Assembly (NCBI GenBank): GCA_018304505.1
Contig: JAGVWA010000001.1
Span: 85,960 to 149,959, forward strand
Direction of reading: 5' to 3'
Origin: Nanobdellati archaeon
Lineage (GTDB): Archaea; B1Sed10-29; JAGVWA01
DNA: 64,000 nucleotides
Part shown: positions 18,436-27,684 of the stretch, in pieces
Layout: each line of letters opens with the position of its first letter
How positions within the stretch are numbered: position 1 is the stretch's first letter
The notes under the pieces: model-generated
Databases searched by the model: none
The model's input: only the letters and a program-made list of their open reading frames with translations
What the model was told of the DNA's origin: nothing
Program-made: the position numbers and the translations under genes

Positions 18436-19383
18436 CTAGGCTTGTAGCGCTTTTAAGGCCTCGTCGGGCAACAAAATGGGCTTTTTGTAGTTCTTCCAGT
18501 CATCGATGACTATTCTTGGGCAGGCGGTAATGACAAAGGCGTCGTATGGCAAATACTCGATTACCTGGGGGCTGACGTGCTCGAGCTCGATCAAGGCTGA
18601 ATTGGGGAGTTTTTCCTTGACCCTCTCAGCCGTGGCCATTAATCGCTGGCCCGGCTTGGTTGAAATGATGATTCCAAACGACTTGGCGTTGAAGGCCTTG
18701 CTTATCCGGAGGTATTTTTCCTTCTCCCATGCCCCGCTCTCAAGTTCCTCGACTTCCCCGCTATACGGGTTGGCCTGAATCACTGGTTTTTTGGCCCAGT
18801 TCTCGATACCGAGGCTGTGGAATTTTCCTGAGCCTATGAAGAGAAATGAATCGACTTGTTCTTGGATCTCTATTGCAGCGCTTACGTCGCACCCCAGCAC
18901 CTGCCCTGAGGCTGTGGCGCGCATAATGTCGCCGTTGGCGAAATTCTCACGCTGCTTGCCGCGGCTTAATACCGGAACTTTGCCCCTATTTTTCAAAAAT
19001 TCCTGTACCTCGTTAAGTTGGTGAATGTGCTGCGAAGTCGTCAAAATGCCGATTTTTTGGCCTTTTAATACTGGAAGTGCCTTCTCGAGCAGTTCATCAA
19101 TACGAGATTGATAATGGCAAGGTATGTAGAGCACGTTGTCATTTGTTTTTATGAATTCGTTGTGGCCAAAGTGCACGGTCAGGTCGTAGCCGGTCTTGAT
19201 GTCGCACGCGCCATAGCAGGGGTCGCTTTGCAGTATCAACATGGCCCCTGTGTCCTCTAGCGCCGTGGAGATGCCAGGGAATTCGCTCTTGAGGCCCTCC
19301 GGCAGCTGTACAAGCACGCGTTTCGCCTTATCTTGCAAGATTCTGGCTTTCACCTTGTCGAGTTCGAAATTGTACTGCCCCAT
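18436..19383 (-). CDS. dph2: Diphthamide synthase subunit Dph2 (archaeal homodimer type)
   Basis: A 315-residue protein with three separated cysteines in the expected contexts, DPCYGACD (about 78), VLGCDVS (about 164) and TACPRI (about 287), which bind the 4Fe-4S cluster. It uses SAM to transfer a 3-amino-3-carboxypropyl group to the diphthamide His of EF-2. N-terminal VLVQLPEGLK is family-typical. Stands alone on the minus strand. Confidence 0.94.
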   Translation of the reverse strand: MGQYNFELDKVKARILQDKAKRVLVQLPEGLKSEFPGISTALEDTGAMLILQSDPCYGACDIKTGYDLTVHFGHNEFIKTNDNVLYIPCHYQSRIDELLEKALPVLKGQKIGILTTSQHIHQLNEVQEFLKNRGKVPVLSRGKQRENFANGDIMRATASGQVLGCDVSAAIEIQEQVDSFLFIGSGKFHSLGIENWAKKPVIQANPYSGEVEELESGAWEKEKYLRISKAFNAKSFGIIISTKPGQRLMATAERVKEKLPNSALIELEHVSPQVIEYLPYDAFVITACPRIVIDDWKNYKKPILLPDEALKALQA

Positions 19384-19559
19384 TATATCCCATTAAATTT
19401 GCAGAACTGAGATGCGTATCAGAGTGCTTTTGTCGTCATTCTCTCCAATGTTGGAGATCGGTGGTTGTTCATTTCATCATCTACGCATATTATTTGCAAC
19501 GAATTGGTATATAAGGCTTGCGACACCCCTGCGCAGGGAATTTCCGCTCAGTGAAGCGT
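19384..19559. other. Gene-free spacer
   Basis: About 176 bp between dph2 and the pilin gene. I see no ORF, tRNA or strong hairpin here. A TATA-like GTATATAAGG near 19508 is on the plus strand and has no clear gene. Confidence 0.4.
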
Positions 19560-19955
19560 TTAGCACCTGAAACCGAAAATGCGCGAGGCATTACTCAAGA
19601 AATACCACGAGTCAGGCGACATGTTGGCTATGTTGATAATCTGCGGTGGGTCGCTTTTGTTCTGCACCTCAAAAACATCGAAGCCAGACGCGTTCAGGGT
19701 AATGTTCACCATGGCCCCCAGGTCGCGGTTGGTGTAGACCGTAAAATGAACTTGGTCTATGTCCTCAAAACCCATGTTCTTGATCCAGATAGATGAGCCG
19801 TTGCACTTGTCAACCCTGATCTTGACAGCCTCCAAATTCGGGCTCCGCTGCTCCAGAAATGCGGGTATCGTGAACACGGTGATGATGAGTATTATTGTGA
19901 AACTGAGGGCTGCTATAAACATGTAGCTCATTAGCGGCGTGATGGCTTTTCTCAT
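19560..19955 (-). CDS. Archaeal type IV pilin/archaellin-like protein
   Basis: A 131-residue protein whose N-terminus is MRKAIT followed by a hydrophobic stretch of about 25 residues, like the class III signal and assembly helix of archaeal pilins (K-A/G-I-S/T-P pattern). The rest is an outward beta-rich head with N-x-S/T sites and Cys residues. It would be cleaved by a prepilin peptidase and assemble into a filament or act alone as a minor pilin. No other pilus genes are nearby. Confidence 0.65.
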   Translation of the reverse strand: MRKAITPLMSYMFIAALSFTIILIITVFTIPAFLEQRSPNLEAVKIRVDKCNGSSIWIKNMGFEDIDQVHFTVYTNRDLGAMVNITLNASGFDVFEVQNKSDPPQIINIANMSPDSWYFLSNASRIFGFRC

Positions 19956-20043
19956 GCCAGTATAACGTAGCAGTCATTAAAAAGCCTTCGCCGTGGCATT
20001 GTTACCGTGGTGTTGTTGCCGTAGGCGTTGTTGTATTGCATGC

Positions 20044-20199
20044 CTACCATGGGTCTTCGTCAGAGAGCCTATCAAGGATTGATCCTCTGCTGCCGCCAAT
20101 GCCCCGACATTCTTTAGGGTCCAGCACAACGTACTGAAAGGCGGGCTTCGCCTTCTTTCCCGATTCTCCCGTTGTTTCTGGTTCTTGCTGATTCCACAT
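20044..20199 (-). CDS. Small orphan protein with N-terminal MWNQQ (51 aa)
   Basis: A 51-residue ORF: MWNQQEPETTGE, a basic GKKAKPAF segment, a YVVLDPKE strand, GGSRGSILDRL and an acidic end. The start has a strong GAGGTGA 8-14 nt upstream and a TATA box (TTTATAAAG) about 40 bp upstream. It shares MWNQQ and an RGS(I/V)-like segment with the gene at 17979-18305, so they may be diverged paralogs. Confidence 0.55.
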   Translation of the reverse strand: MWNQQEPETTGESGKKAKPAFQYVVLDPKECRGIGGSRGSILDRLSDEDPW

Positions 20200-20360
20200 A
20201 GATTGGTCACCTCGACGTCTAAGAATTCTACATGGCTTTATAAACCTTTCGGAAATTGCAACAAGCTTGCTGCAATTGTTTATACGTCTCCGGGGGTATA
20301 AAGTTTTTTATATCCCAGGAAACCTAAGGAACAACAGCCACAAAATCAAAAGAACAACAT

Positions 20361-20497
20361 GGGGATTTAGGGTAGCTTGGCATCCTAGCTGGCTCCAGAC
20401 TTACTGATCTGGAGCGATGAGCTCTATTTTTGAGCAATGATATCCGATTGGTATCGGAAGATACCAGCCGACCTGGGTTCGAATCCCAGAGTCCCCA
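20361..20497 (+). tRNA. tRNA-Trp(CCA) with a 64-nt intron
   Basis: Acceptor GGGGATT pairs with AGTCCCC, discriminator A. Anticodon stem GCTGG/CCAGC, anticodon CCA at 20395-20397. The intron runs from 20399 to 20462, at the canonical position after base 37. It contains CTGA at 20404 and box-C-like CGATGA and AATGATA elements, as in archaeal tRNA-Trp introns that carry a C/D guide RNA. D-arm and T-arm are normal. Confidence 0.93.
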
Positions 20498-20563
20498 CTC
20501 ATCATTACACAACCAAGTTACACAACCCAATCATCATCAAGCAACTTGATTTCAAAGAAAAAA

Positions 20564-20635
20564 CGACCCCGGGAGGGCTCGAACCTCCACCACAAGGTTA
20601 ACAGCCTAGCATCCTGCCAGTTAGACTACGGGGTC
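20564..20635 (-). tRNA. tRNA-Asn(GTT)
   Basis: Acceptor GACCCCG/CGGGGTC, discriminator G, T-arm GGAGG TTCGAGC CCTCC. The anticodon loop CTGTTAA gives GTT; the stem has one T-T mismatch. No intron. Next to gatCAB, which forms Asn-tRNA or Gln-tRNA by transamidation. Confidence 0.92.
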
Positions 20636-20659
20636 AACCAAAATGCTTAATAATCTAAT

Positions 20660-20712
20660 ATTACTAACAACCAAAACATTACTAACAACCCAAACATTAC
20701 TAACAACCCAAG
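20660..20712 (+). repeat. 18-bp tandem repeat, three units, in the gat leader
   Basis: Three nearly identical units (ATTACTAACAACC[C/A]AAAC type) at 20660, 20678 and 20696 lie just before gatC. The repeat is T/A/C-only on this strand, so the leader would be unstructured. Confidence 0.75.
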
Positions 20713-20739
20713 ATTACAACAGCCATTAAGGGGATAACT

Positions 20740-20958
20740 ATGGACATACCAGAACTGTGCAGGATTAAACTGACAGACGAAGAACAAGAACGCCTAGAGG
20801 CGGAAATGAAACAGATCCTCGACTGGGCAGGCGAAATCGGGGTGCCAGAGGCCAAACCAACAGCCTTTGAGGCCATAGTGCCCCGGGGCGACCGTGCGAG
20901 AAAATCGGCTTATGACATACGTTTTCCAAAAACAAAGGACGGGAAGATAGTTATATGA
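20740..20958 (+). CDS. gatC: Glu/Asp-tRNA amidotransferase subunit C
   Basis: A 72-residue protein: LCRIKLTDEEQERLEAEMKQIL at the N-terminus, then a Pro-rich linker, and RGDRARKS near residue 50, typical of GatC. It stabilises GatA in the complex. AAGGGG precedes the ATG. The stop overlaps gatA by 4 bp. Confidence 0.9.
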   Translation: MDIPELCRIKLTDEEQERLEAEMKQILDWAGEIGVPEAKPTAFEAIVPRGDRARKSAYDIRFPKTKDGKIVI

Positions 20959-22130
20959 CACTCAAGGATAGGCACGGCGCGTTCATTTCTCTTACCGACA
21001 CGCCCGGCGAGTTGGCTGTGAAGGACAACATCTGCGTGCAGGGCTTCATGTGCACGGCTTCCTCAAAGCTGCTGGAAAACTATGAGCCACCTTACACAGC
21101 CACAGCCGTACAAAAACTCCAAAAACAGGGCCTGACTGTGATGGGGAAAACAAGCTGCGACGAATTCGCCTGCGGCAGCACCGGAACCCACACAAGCCTC
21201 GCTAATCCACGGAACCCGTTGGACGAAAAGCGCGTGCCTGGAGGCAGTTCAAGCGGTAGTGCAATAGCAGTAAAAGACGGCCTGGTGAGGTATGCAATTG
21301 GCTCAGACACTGGGGGTAGCGTAAGGTGTCCAGCAACGTTCTGCCAAATCGTTGGATACAGGCCAAGCTACGGCCAGATATCGAGATACGGGCTTATGGA
21401 CATGTGCATGAGCTTCGACACCATCGGTACACTGACAAGGAACGTCGACGATGCCATTTACCTCATTACGGGCATGAGCGGCAAGGACGACAAGGACTTA
21501 ACAACCATGAATTCAGTTGATGTTAAGGAAACGCCCGGCTTGGCAGGCAAGCGATTGGTGGCTTTCAGGCAAATCCTGGAATCGTGCGATCCGGGAATCA
21601 GGGAAAAATTCAACGAGGCAACTGAAAAAGCCAAACTCCATGTTGACGTGATCGACTTTCCAGAGATACACAAAAGCATTCCGACATACTACATGATCGT
21701 GTTTGCTGAGTTTGCGAGCGCAATGCAGCGCTTTGACGGAAAATTCTTTGGCAAAAATCGAGAGCTTCTGGGCCAAGAGGTGAAGCGGCGCATTCTACTG
21801 GGCACATTTATTTCGCAGAAGGAAAACAAGGACAAGTGGTACACACAAGCAATCAATGCGAGAAAGTGGTTCCAGCAGAAATTCGAGGCCATGTTTGCGA
21901 AATACGATTTCGTCATAAACCCGACAATGCCCTCGCCTGCACCCCTGGTTGGCGAAATCACTGACCCGATAACAGAGTACTCAATGGACCTTGGCACGAT
22001 TTTCCCAAGTTTAATGATGGGGCCCAGCATCAGCCTGCCCTACCAGGGCATGGGGATACAGCTCACAGGCAAGCGATTTTCTGACTCCGCGCTTCTGTAC
22101 AGCGCGCGTGACTTGGAGGGGGCGCTATGA
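20955..22130 (+). CDS. gatA: Glu/Asp-tRNA amidotransferase subunit A
   Basis: A 391-residue amidase-signature enzyme. KDNICVQG supplies the catalytic Lys, GGSSSGSAIAV the cis-Ser, and GSDTGGSVRCPA the nucleophile Ser. It releases ammonia from Gln/Asn for transamidation. It is shorter than bacterial GatA (about 480). Overlaps gatC and gatB by 4 bp each, so the operon is translationally coupled. Confidence 0.94.
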   Translation: MTLKDRHGAFISLTDTPGELAVKDNICVQGFMCTASSKLLENYEPPYTATAVQKLQKQGLTVMGKTSCDEFACGSTGTHTSLANPRNPLDEKRVPGGSSSGSAIAVKDGLVRYAIGSDTGGSVRCPATFCQIVGYRPSYGQISRYGLMDMCMSFDTIGTLTRNVDDAIYLITGMSGKDDKDLTTMNSVDVKETPGLAGKRLVAFRQILESCDPGIREKFNEATEKAKLHVDVIDFPEIHKSIPTYYMIVFAEFASAMQRFDGKFFGKNRELLGQEVKRRILLGTFISQKENKDKWYTQAINARKWFQQKFEAMFAKYDFVINPTMPSPAPLVGEITDPITEYSMDLGTIFPSLMMGPSISLPYQGMGIQLTGKRFSDSALLYSARDLEGAL

Positions 22131-23298
22131 AGGTGGGCTTTGAATTGCACGTTACGCCACTGACAGAAAGCAAGATGTACTGCGATTGTCCAACAAAAAA
22201 CGCGCAACCGAATTTGCAGGTATGCCCCATTTGCACTGGCCAGCCTGGCAGCAAGCCCATGGCACCAAACGAAACCGCATTACGGGCAGGCATTAAACTT
22301 GCCAAGGCGCTGAACTGCACGCTTAATGAGAGCGTTAGCGTGATGCGTAAGCACTACTTCTACCCCGACCTGCCGAACAACTATCAGCTGACAAGCGAGC
22401 CGTTTGGCGAAAACGGTTCTTTCAACAACGTTGGGATCACCGAAATTCATTTTGAGGAGGACCCTGGGCAATATGACCCAAAGTCGGGCTTGGTTGACTT
22501 GAACCGCAGTGGGTCGCCGTTGCTGGAAGTCGTGACAGAGCCGGACATTGACTCGATCGAGAAGGCGCGCGATTTCCTTGAGGAATTCAGTGCACTGCTC
22601 GGCTTTCTCGGCATATCCCAGAAAATCAAGGCAGACACCAATGTCTCTATCAATGGCGGCGCGCGCGTCGAGGTTAAAAACATAGGGTCGATTAGCGGAG
22701 CCCTGAACGCCATACAGTATGAAGTGAATAGGCAGGCGAAGGAAGGCGCCGTACTCGAGACGCGGCATTACGACAAGGACACCATGACAACCAAGCCGGC
22801 TAGGTTGAAGGAAACCGTGGCCGATTATCGCTACATGCGAGAGCCGAACCTGCCGAGACCGCGCGCATCATTACAAGCGAAAAATGGCTCTACGACTTAT
22901 TCAACAACGTGAACATGGACAAGGCTGAATTGGCGAAATTCCTGCGCCGTGACCTGCTAAATGAACTGAAGTACCGCCAGATTAGTTTTGAAAACAGCAG
23001 CCTTGACGTGCAGAAGCTAGAGCAGCTTTTGAACGAGGGCATAAGCCCGCGAGCCAGGACAGAGAAGTTACGCGCGTTGTTGGACAACAAGGCAGTGGAC
23101 GTAACGGAAGCGAGCCACGATGATTTGGAAAAAGCAGTAGACGCAGTGCTCGAAATTGAGGCCGCAGCTGTTGAGAAATACAAAAACGGGAAAAAGAACT
23201 TGTTCAATTATTTCCTCGGCGAGGTTGACAAGAAACTAGGGCACAGTGTAAAACCGGGCGACATCGCACGCGTGTTGAAAAAGAAACTCGGAAGCTAG
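22127..23298 (+). CDS. gatB: Glu/Asp-tRNA amidotransferase subunit B, with a -1 frameshift near 22855
   Basis: The first frame (22127-22912) encodes the GatB kinase-like domain: GFELHVT, the CPICTG zinc Cys pair, EDPGQYD, ADTNVSI and YRYMREPNLP. After LP at 22855 the homologous protein continues in the -1 frame (ETARIITSEKWLYDLFNN) into the ORF ending at 23298, which carries the shortened helical/YqeY-like tail. The joined product is about 390 residues, shorter than typical GatB (about 470). The shift is either an assembly error, a real mutation, or recoding; no clear slippery heptamer is seen. Confidence 0.85.
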
Positions 23299-23335
23299 GG
23301 CCGCTTTCCGTTGCTAGAACCACTTTCCACTTTTG

Positions 23336-24079
23336 CTAGAACAGCTTTCGCATGCTCTCGCTGAAGTACGGGCTCCTGATCCAGGAGGCGACTTCTGTCT
23401 TCGAGTTCTCTGGCGTGAGGAACAAAAGCACGTCGTTGTCTACTATCATCATCCTGTGAAACGATTCAGACTTGACTGAATGCGCAATCTGCCGGGCTTC
23501 CTTCAGAACGGCGGTAGAGCTCTTTGAGTTGATCTTTATCTCCACGCCCCGGTCTCGCGCTGTCTTAAGATGAGTGCTGAAGAGATCAAGCTTGTCCTTG
23601 AGCTTCTTCTCAGATGTCGCAATGTAAATGTGCTTCTGCGCACCTGTGAGAAGGTTATCGATTTTTGAGTTGATGTTCTGGCTGTCCTTGAGCACCCACA
23701 CGAAATCGCCTGCAGACGGGCTCTCTTTCATGTCAGTGTCCTTCATGGTTTTTTTGAAGTCATTCTTTATGACCTCCATGTCACCGAGGTCCTGATTGTG
23801 TTCAGACACCTTGTGCTTTTTCAGATTCATGAATGCCTCTTCTATAGGCACTGCGGCAAACTTGATTGGCCTGCCAGGTTGCGAACTTATCAAGCCGCGC
23901 TTTTCCAGTTTATCCAGGACATCGTACGCCCTCGGCCGGGGAATGTCGGCTATGTTTGCCGAGTCACTGGCAGACGTAGCACCCTTGGTAAGCAAAGCTA
24001 AATATAACCTTGACTCGTATTGATTTAAGCCCACCCTTTTCAGCAAATTGAGCGCGTCTTCATTCATCTTGACTTCCAT
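23336..24079 (-). CDS. TrmB-family transcriptional regulator
   Basis: A 247-residue protein with an N-terminal winged helix (LNQYESRLYLALLTKG, then ADIPRPRAYDVLDKLEKRGLI) and a C-terminal phospholipase-D-like effector domain (HIYIATSEKKL, FHRMMIVDNDVLLF). TrmB proteins usually bind sugars and control transport genes. The ATG at 24079 is preceded by GTGGAGTGA. It is divergent from the surface protein at 24155, which it may control. Confidence 0.88.
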   Translation of the reverse strand: MEVKMNEDALNLLKRVGLNQYESRLYLALLTKGATSASDSANIADIPRPRAYDVLDKLEKRGLISSQPGRPIKFAAVPIEEAFMNLKKHKVSEHNQDLGDMEVIKNDFKKTMKDTDMKESPSAGDFVWVLKDSQNINSKIDNLLTGAQKHIYIATSEKKLKDKLDLFSTHLKTARDRGVEIKINSKSSTAVLKEARQIAHSVKSESFHRMMIVDNDVLLFLTPENSKTEVASWIRSPYFSESMRKLF

Positions 24080-24154
24080 AATCACTCCACGTATATATTA
24101 TTTACCACAACCTTTAAATAGTTTACTACTTCATAATAGTAACAAGGTAATAAT

Positions 24155-25765
24155 ATGAGATTATTGCACGCCGCGGTGTTTCTAATCCTCCTGATGTCAA
24201 CAGCCATTGCTATAACCCAAACAGACCCAACAATAGAGACGCAAAGCTCAAAAACCGTGTTCCATGGGGACACGGCAAACTACCGCATCTCGATTACCAA
24301 CAACGAGGCCACGAGCAAGGCCTTTAAGCTCACAATAAGCGAGAACCCCCAAAACCTCCCAATCAGGATACCGACAACTGATTTAACAATACAACCCAAG
24401 GCCACCAAGGCCTTTGACATCTTTATAGATACTACTAAACTGAGTCTCGGCACATATACCTTTGGGTTGTCAGTATCAAAAGACAGCGACGTGTTCGAAG
24501 GCCCGTTCACGCTGCAGGTCCAGGGAGCCTCGGGTGACTTATCCATAAGTTCGGCTTACAAAACGCTGGAAGTGACGCAAGGCGAGTACAAAGAACTGCG
24601 TTTTACCGTCACAAATAGGGGCGCAATCCAGCTGAAAAACCTAATCCTAACCTCGAACTTGCCGGCAGAATTCCTGCCAAAGTACCCTGAGCCCTTTAAC
24701 CTGGCCGCGTCTGAAAGGCGTGAAGTCAAAATCGGCATCACAACCCAAGACGGCGCAGCAGTTGGCGAGCGAGACTTCAGGATAGAAGCGGCCTCTGGTA
24801 ATGTAGAGGCATCAACAACAACCACGCTAAGGGTGCAGAAATCGCTAGACTTAACGCAAGACCTCATCCTTGAACTCTTACTGCCCTGGGATCCTATCAA
24901 GGAAAACGGCAACGTCATCGGATACCAAATCCCATACAGGCTGACGAATCGCGGTGACCACAAAATCTCTCAGGTATCAGTAGACGTCCTTAATGTCTCC
25001 CCAGAATGGACCGTGGAGAAGAACAGGCCCATAGACTTAGACAGCAAGGAAACCAAGGACTTTACATTAAGAATTATTCCAACAACACTCGAAGACACGC
25101 AGGCAATCATTTCCATGTCGCAAAACATGCAGCCCGTAGAGAATGTTACAATAAACCTCGCAGGCTACAAGGTGGGCGCGGCCAGCAGCGCTTCCGGCAA
25201 CGTCATCATGGGCGGCTCTGGCACGGCCGGCATAATGCTCATACTCGTATTTGTCCTGGGCTTCCTGGTTTACAAGCAGCGCAACGAATACAAGGAAAAA
25301 CTGCAAGACGTAAAGCGCCAAACCTATCTTGACCAACTTGCAGATGACATCACAAAGGAGATGGCGCTCGATGACCCCAAGGAGATCTTTGACAACACCG
25401 AACTACGGCCTCTAAAGGCCGCGCTTGATAAAGAAAAGCAAACGCCGCAAGAGCCACCTGTAACAAAACAAGATGCCCCGGAGGAAATCCGCCTTGGGCC
25501 ATTGACGCTTGTAAAGCCAACGCAAGAACCAACACAAGAACCAACACACGAACCAACACAAGAAAACCTAGAAAAAGCAGCAGAGGAAGACGTGCTCTTT
25601 TACACCTCAAAAAACCCAAAGCCTGAAGCCCCTGAGCCAACAGACGCGGAACCAGAAGACGACGATGATGACGACGCAAGCGCAAGCGAATCACATGAGC
25701 CTGCATCAACACCAGCAGCAGCGAAGCCCAGGAACTTCGCCGAGGTTCTCAGAAAACGCAAGTGA
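24155..25765 (+). CDS. Exported membrane-anchored protein with Ig-like repeats and acidic cytosolic tail
   Basis: A 536-residue protein. Residues 1-20 are a signal peptide. Residues about 25-335 hold three Ig/NEW3-like beta-sandwich units (each with TNN/TNRGA-type turns). A membrane segment lies at about 350-372, then a coiled region, a TQEP/THEP repeat near 450 and a run of acidic residues near 500, ending in a basic RKRK. Topology: N-outside, C-inside. Divergent to the TrmB regulator. No catalytic motif; perhaps a cell-surface scaffold. Family not assigned. Confidence 0.75.
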   Translation: MRLLHAAVFLILLMSTAIAITQTDPTIETQSSKTVFHGDTANYRISITNNEATSKAFKLTISENPQNLPIRIPTTDLTIQPKATKAFDIFIDTTKLSLGTYTFGLSVSKDSDVFEGPFTLQVQGASGDLSISSAYKTLEVTQGEYKELRFTVTNRGAIQLKNLILTSNLPAEFLPKYPEPFNLAASERREVKIGITTQDGAAVGERDFRIEAASGNVEASTTTTLRVQKSLDLTQDLILELLLPWDPIKENGNVIGYQIPYRLTNRGDHKISQVSVDVLNVSPEWTVEKNRPIDLDSKETKDFTLRIIPTTLEDTQAIISMSQNMQPVENVTINLAGYKVGAASSASGNVIMGGSGTAGIMLILVFVLGFLVYKQRNEYKEKLQDVKRQTYLDQLADDITKEMALDDPKEIFDNTELRPLKAALDKEKQTPQEPPVTKQDAPEEIRLGPLTLVKPTQEPTQEPTHEPTQENLEKAAEEDVLFYTSKNPKPEAPEPTDAEPEDDDDDDASASESHEPASTPAAAKPRNFAEVLRKRK

Positions 25766-25879
25766 TTGCTAAACAACACTTTTCGGTATACCAACAGCAT
25801 TGCCTTAAACTGCTGTTCAGTAGTCTCATTATTCCAGTAAATCGAAAGCGCTATATATCCCCGCTGCTTTCTCTTTGTT

Positions 25880-26878
25880 ATGAACGTGCACCAAAGCGCC
25901 GAGGGGATCCTAGTAGAAGACAGGGAAACGAAATTATTCCTAGATCCAAGCCGGCAGATCAAACCAGCACAGGGGATCGTCGGAATTTCGCACGCGCACC
26001 AAGACCATGTACGGAACCACAAGACAGAGTGCATACTAACCCCCGCAACATCTGACTTGTTCCATGCAAGCGAAGCCAAGAGGAAAAAACACGCGTACGG
26101 CAAAAAGACAAGACTCGACAACCTCGTCATCAGCATGCACAGCGCCAACCACATCCTCGGTTCTTCTCAATTCAGGATCGAGAATTCCCAAGTACTGACT
26201 TATACCGGCGATTTCAAACTCCAAAGGTCATTGCTGTATCCTAAATGCGATGTCATCGACACTGACATCCTGATAATGGAAGCCACTTATGGCTCGCCCG
26301 AATACGTTTTCCCAAACCCAGATGGGGTCTACAGGGACATGGGGCTCTGGATCAAATCGAACCCCGGAAAAAACGTGATCATAGGCGCCTACGCCCTTGG
26401 AAAGAGCCAAGAACTCATCAAGGCCCTCAATGAAATGAGCATCGTGCCCGTGACGCATCCAAGCGTTACACAAAACAGCGAAGTCTACAAAAAGCACGGC
26501 GCCAGCATTGAATACATTGACTCAGAATCGCCAGAAGGGAACGAAGTCATGAAGCAAGGCTTTGTCGGAATCGTTCCAAGGCATTTATTAAAGTATGAAT
26601 TCATCCACGGCCTTGAAATGCAGTACATGAAACCTGTTTTGACTAGCTTCGTTTCAGGTTGGGCTACCAAGTACAACTTCGGGGTAGACAAGACCTTTAT
26701 CCTTTCTGACCACGCCGACTTCAGCCAGCTAATGTCCTACGCCGAACTCAGTGGCGCGAAGCAGATTTACACCGTGCACGGGCAAAATCACGAACTGGCT
26801 CGACAGATAAGAAAGCAGCTGGGCATTCCAGCGATTCCGTTAGCAGACAAGGCACAGAAAACGCTGGCAGAATACTGA
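25880..26878 (+). CDS. Metallo-beta-lactamase/beta-CASP nuclease (exonuclease type)
   Basis: A 332-residue protein with HAHQDH (metal-binding HxHxDH) near residue 44, a second His motif SANHILGS, and YTGDF, then the beta-CASP region ending in SDHADF and VHGQNH. Related archaeal enzymes process RNA 3' or 5' ends or repair DNA. TATA CTATATAT lies about 25 bp upstream of the ATG. Confidence 0.88.
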   Translation: MNVHQSAEGILVEDRETKLFLDPSRQIKPAQGIVGISHAHQDHVRNHKTECILTPATSDLFHASEAKRKKHAYGKKTRLDNLVISMHSANHILGSSQFRIENSQVLTYTGDFKLQRSLLYPKCDVIDTDILIMEATYGSPEYVFPNPDGVYRDMGLWIKSNPGKNVIIGAYALGKSQELIKALNEMSIVPVTHPSVTQNSEVYKKHGASIEYIDSESPEGNEVMKQGFVGIVPRHLLKYEFIHGLEMQYMKPVLTSFVSGWATKYNFGVDKTFILSDHADFSQLMSYAELSGAKQIYTVHGQNHELARQIRKQLGIPAIPLADKAQKTLAEY

Positions 26879-26946
26879 GGAAATTGAAACCTTTATAAAC
26901 CCTACACTTCAGAAATATCAACAAGCAATCAACAAGTGAACTTATT

Positions 26947-27168
26947 ATGAGAGGAAAAGCAAAACTCATATCCTGTACATACTGCGGGCGCAGGGTACCC
27001 GTGGACAAGGCAAACAGGATTAGGACGACCAACTTCAGGTATAGTGACGACAGGACCGGTTTAAACTACTTTGGCGGCTTTGACACCGCACGATGCTGCC
27101 CAAGCTGTGCTAGGCACAGGCATGTGAAAAACCTGGTGCCAATGAAAGGCAGGCCAAAGCGACGCTAA
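26947..27168 (+). CDS. rps26e: Ribosomal protein eS26
   Basis: A 73-residue basic zinc-binding protein: LISCTYCGRRVPVDKA matches the eS26 C-x-x-C..C.PKDKA region, and CCPSCARHRHVKN matches YCVSCAIHSKVVRN. Small-subunit protein near the mRNA exit. It is shorter than eukaryotic eS26. Its stop overlaps the convergent hydrolase by 4 bp. Confidence 0.72.
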   Translation: MRGKAKLISCTYCGRRVPVDKANRIRTTNFRYSDDRTGLNYFGGFDTARCCPSCARHRHVKNLVPMKGRPKRR

Positions 27169-27662
27169 ATATCCACAAAGTCCAAGAGCAAATGCGAGAA
27201 GTATCCAAGAGAAGCAAATGCCCCAATGATGGCGCTCAATTCTACAGACCCAAGAACAATGTACGTGAGGCCCATTGACAGCAAGCCGTAAACAACCCCT
27301 GTCTTTAGCCTATGAACAACGCCCCTGTGCCTTGGCAAAAACAAGCCGATGAACATTATAAAAAGCAGGGACAGCGCTGACGACACAAGAATCGAAACCC
27401 CCAATGCATTGTTGCCAGACAAAATAAAGAACGAAACCACGAACACGGCGCCCGCAAGGAAAAACTTCAACTGCTTAAAGATCCATGATTTCTTCGTGTC
27501 AATGTCCGGCAAAACAGACCCTACAATGATAAAGAACAAGCCTATGGCGAGCAGCAAAAGCAAGTCAAGCATTGGGGGATCTGGAAGAAACACAACAGCA
27601 AATGCCGCGTAAATTAAGAAAACCAAGAAGCCAAAAAACTTGTGCACTTTTTGAAAAGGCAT
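27165..27662 (-). CDS. YdjM/DUF457-like membrane metal-dependent hydrolase
   Basis: A 165-residue protein with about four membrane segments and the family's three polar motifs: SVLPDID, PRHRGVVHR and GYFSHLLLDFVD. The His and Asp residues at the membrane surface likely bind metal. The family (LexA-regulated inner-membrane hydrolase type) has no well-defined substrate. Confidence 0.8.
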   Translation of the reverse strand: MPFQKVHKFFGFLVFLIYAAFAVVFLPDPPMLDLLLLLAIGLFFIIVGSVLPDIDTKKSWIFKQLKFFLAGAVFVVSFFILSGNNALGVSILVSSALSLLFIMFIGLFLPRHRGVVHRLKTGVVYGLLSMGLTYIVLGSVELSAIIGAFASLGYFSHLLLDFVDI

Positions 27663-27684
27663 CCTTTAATCACACAGCCCAGAC

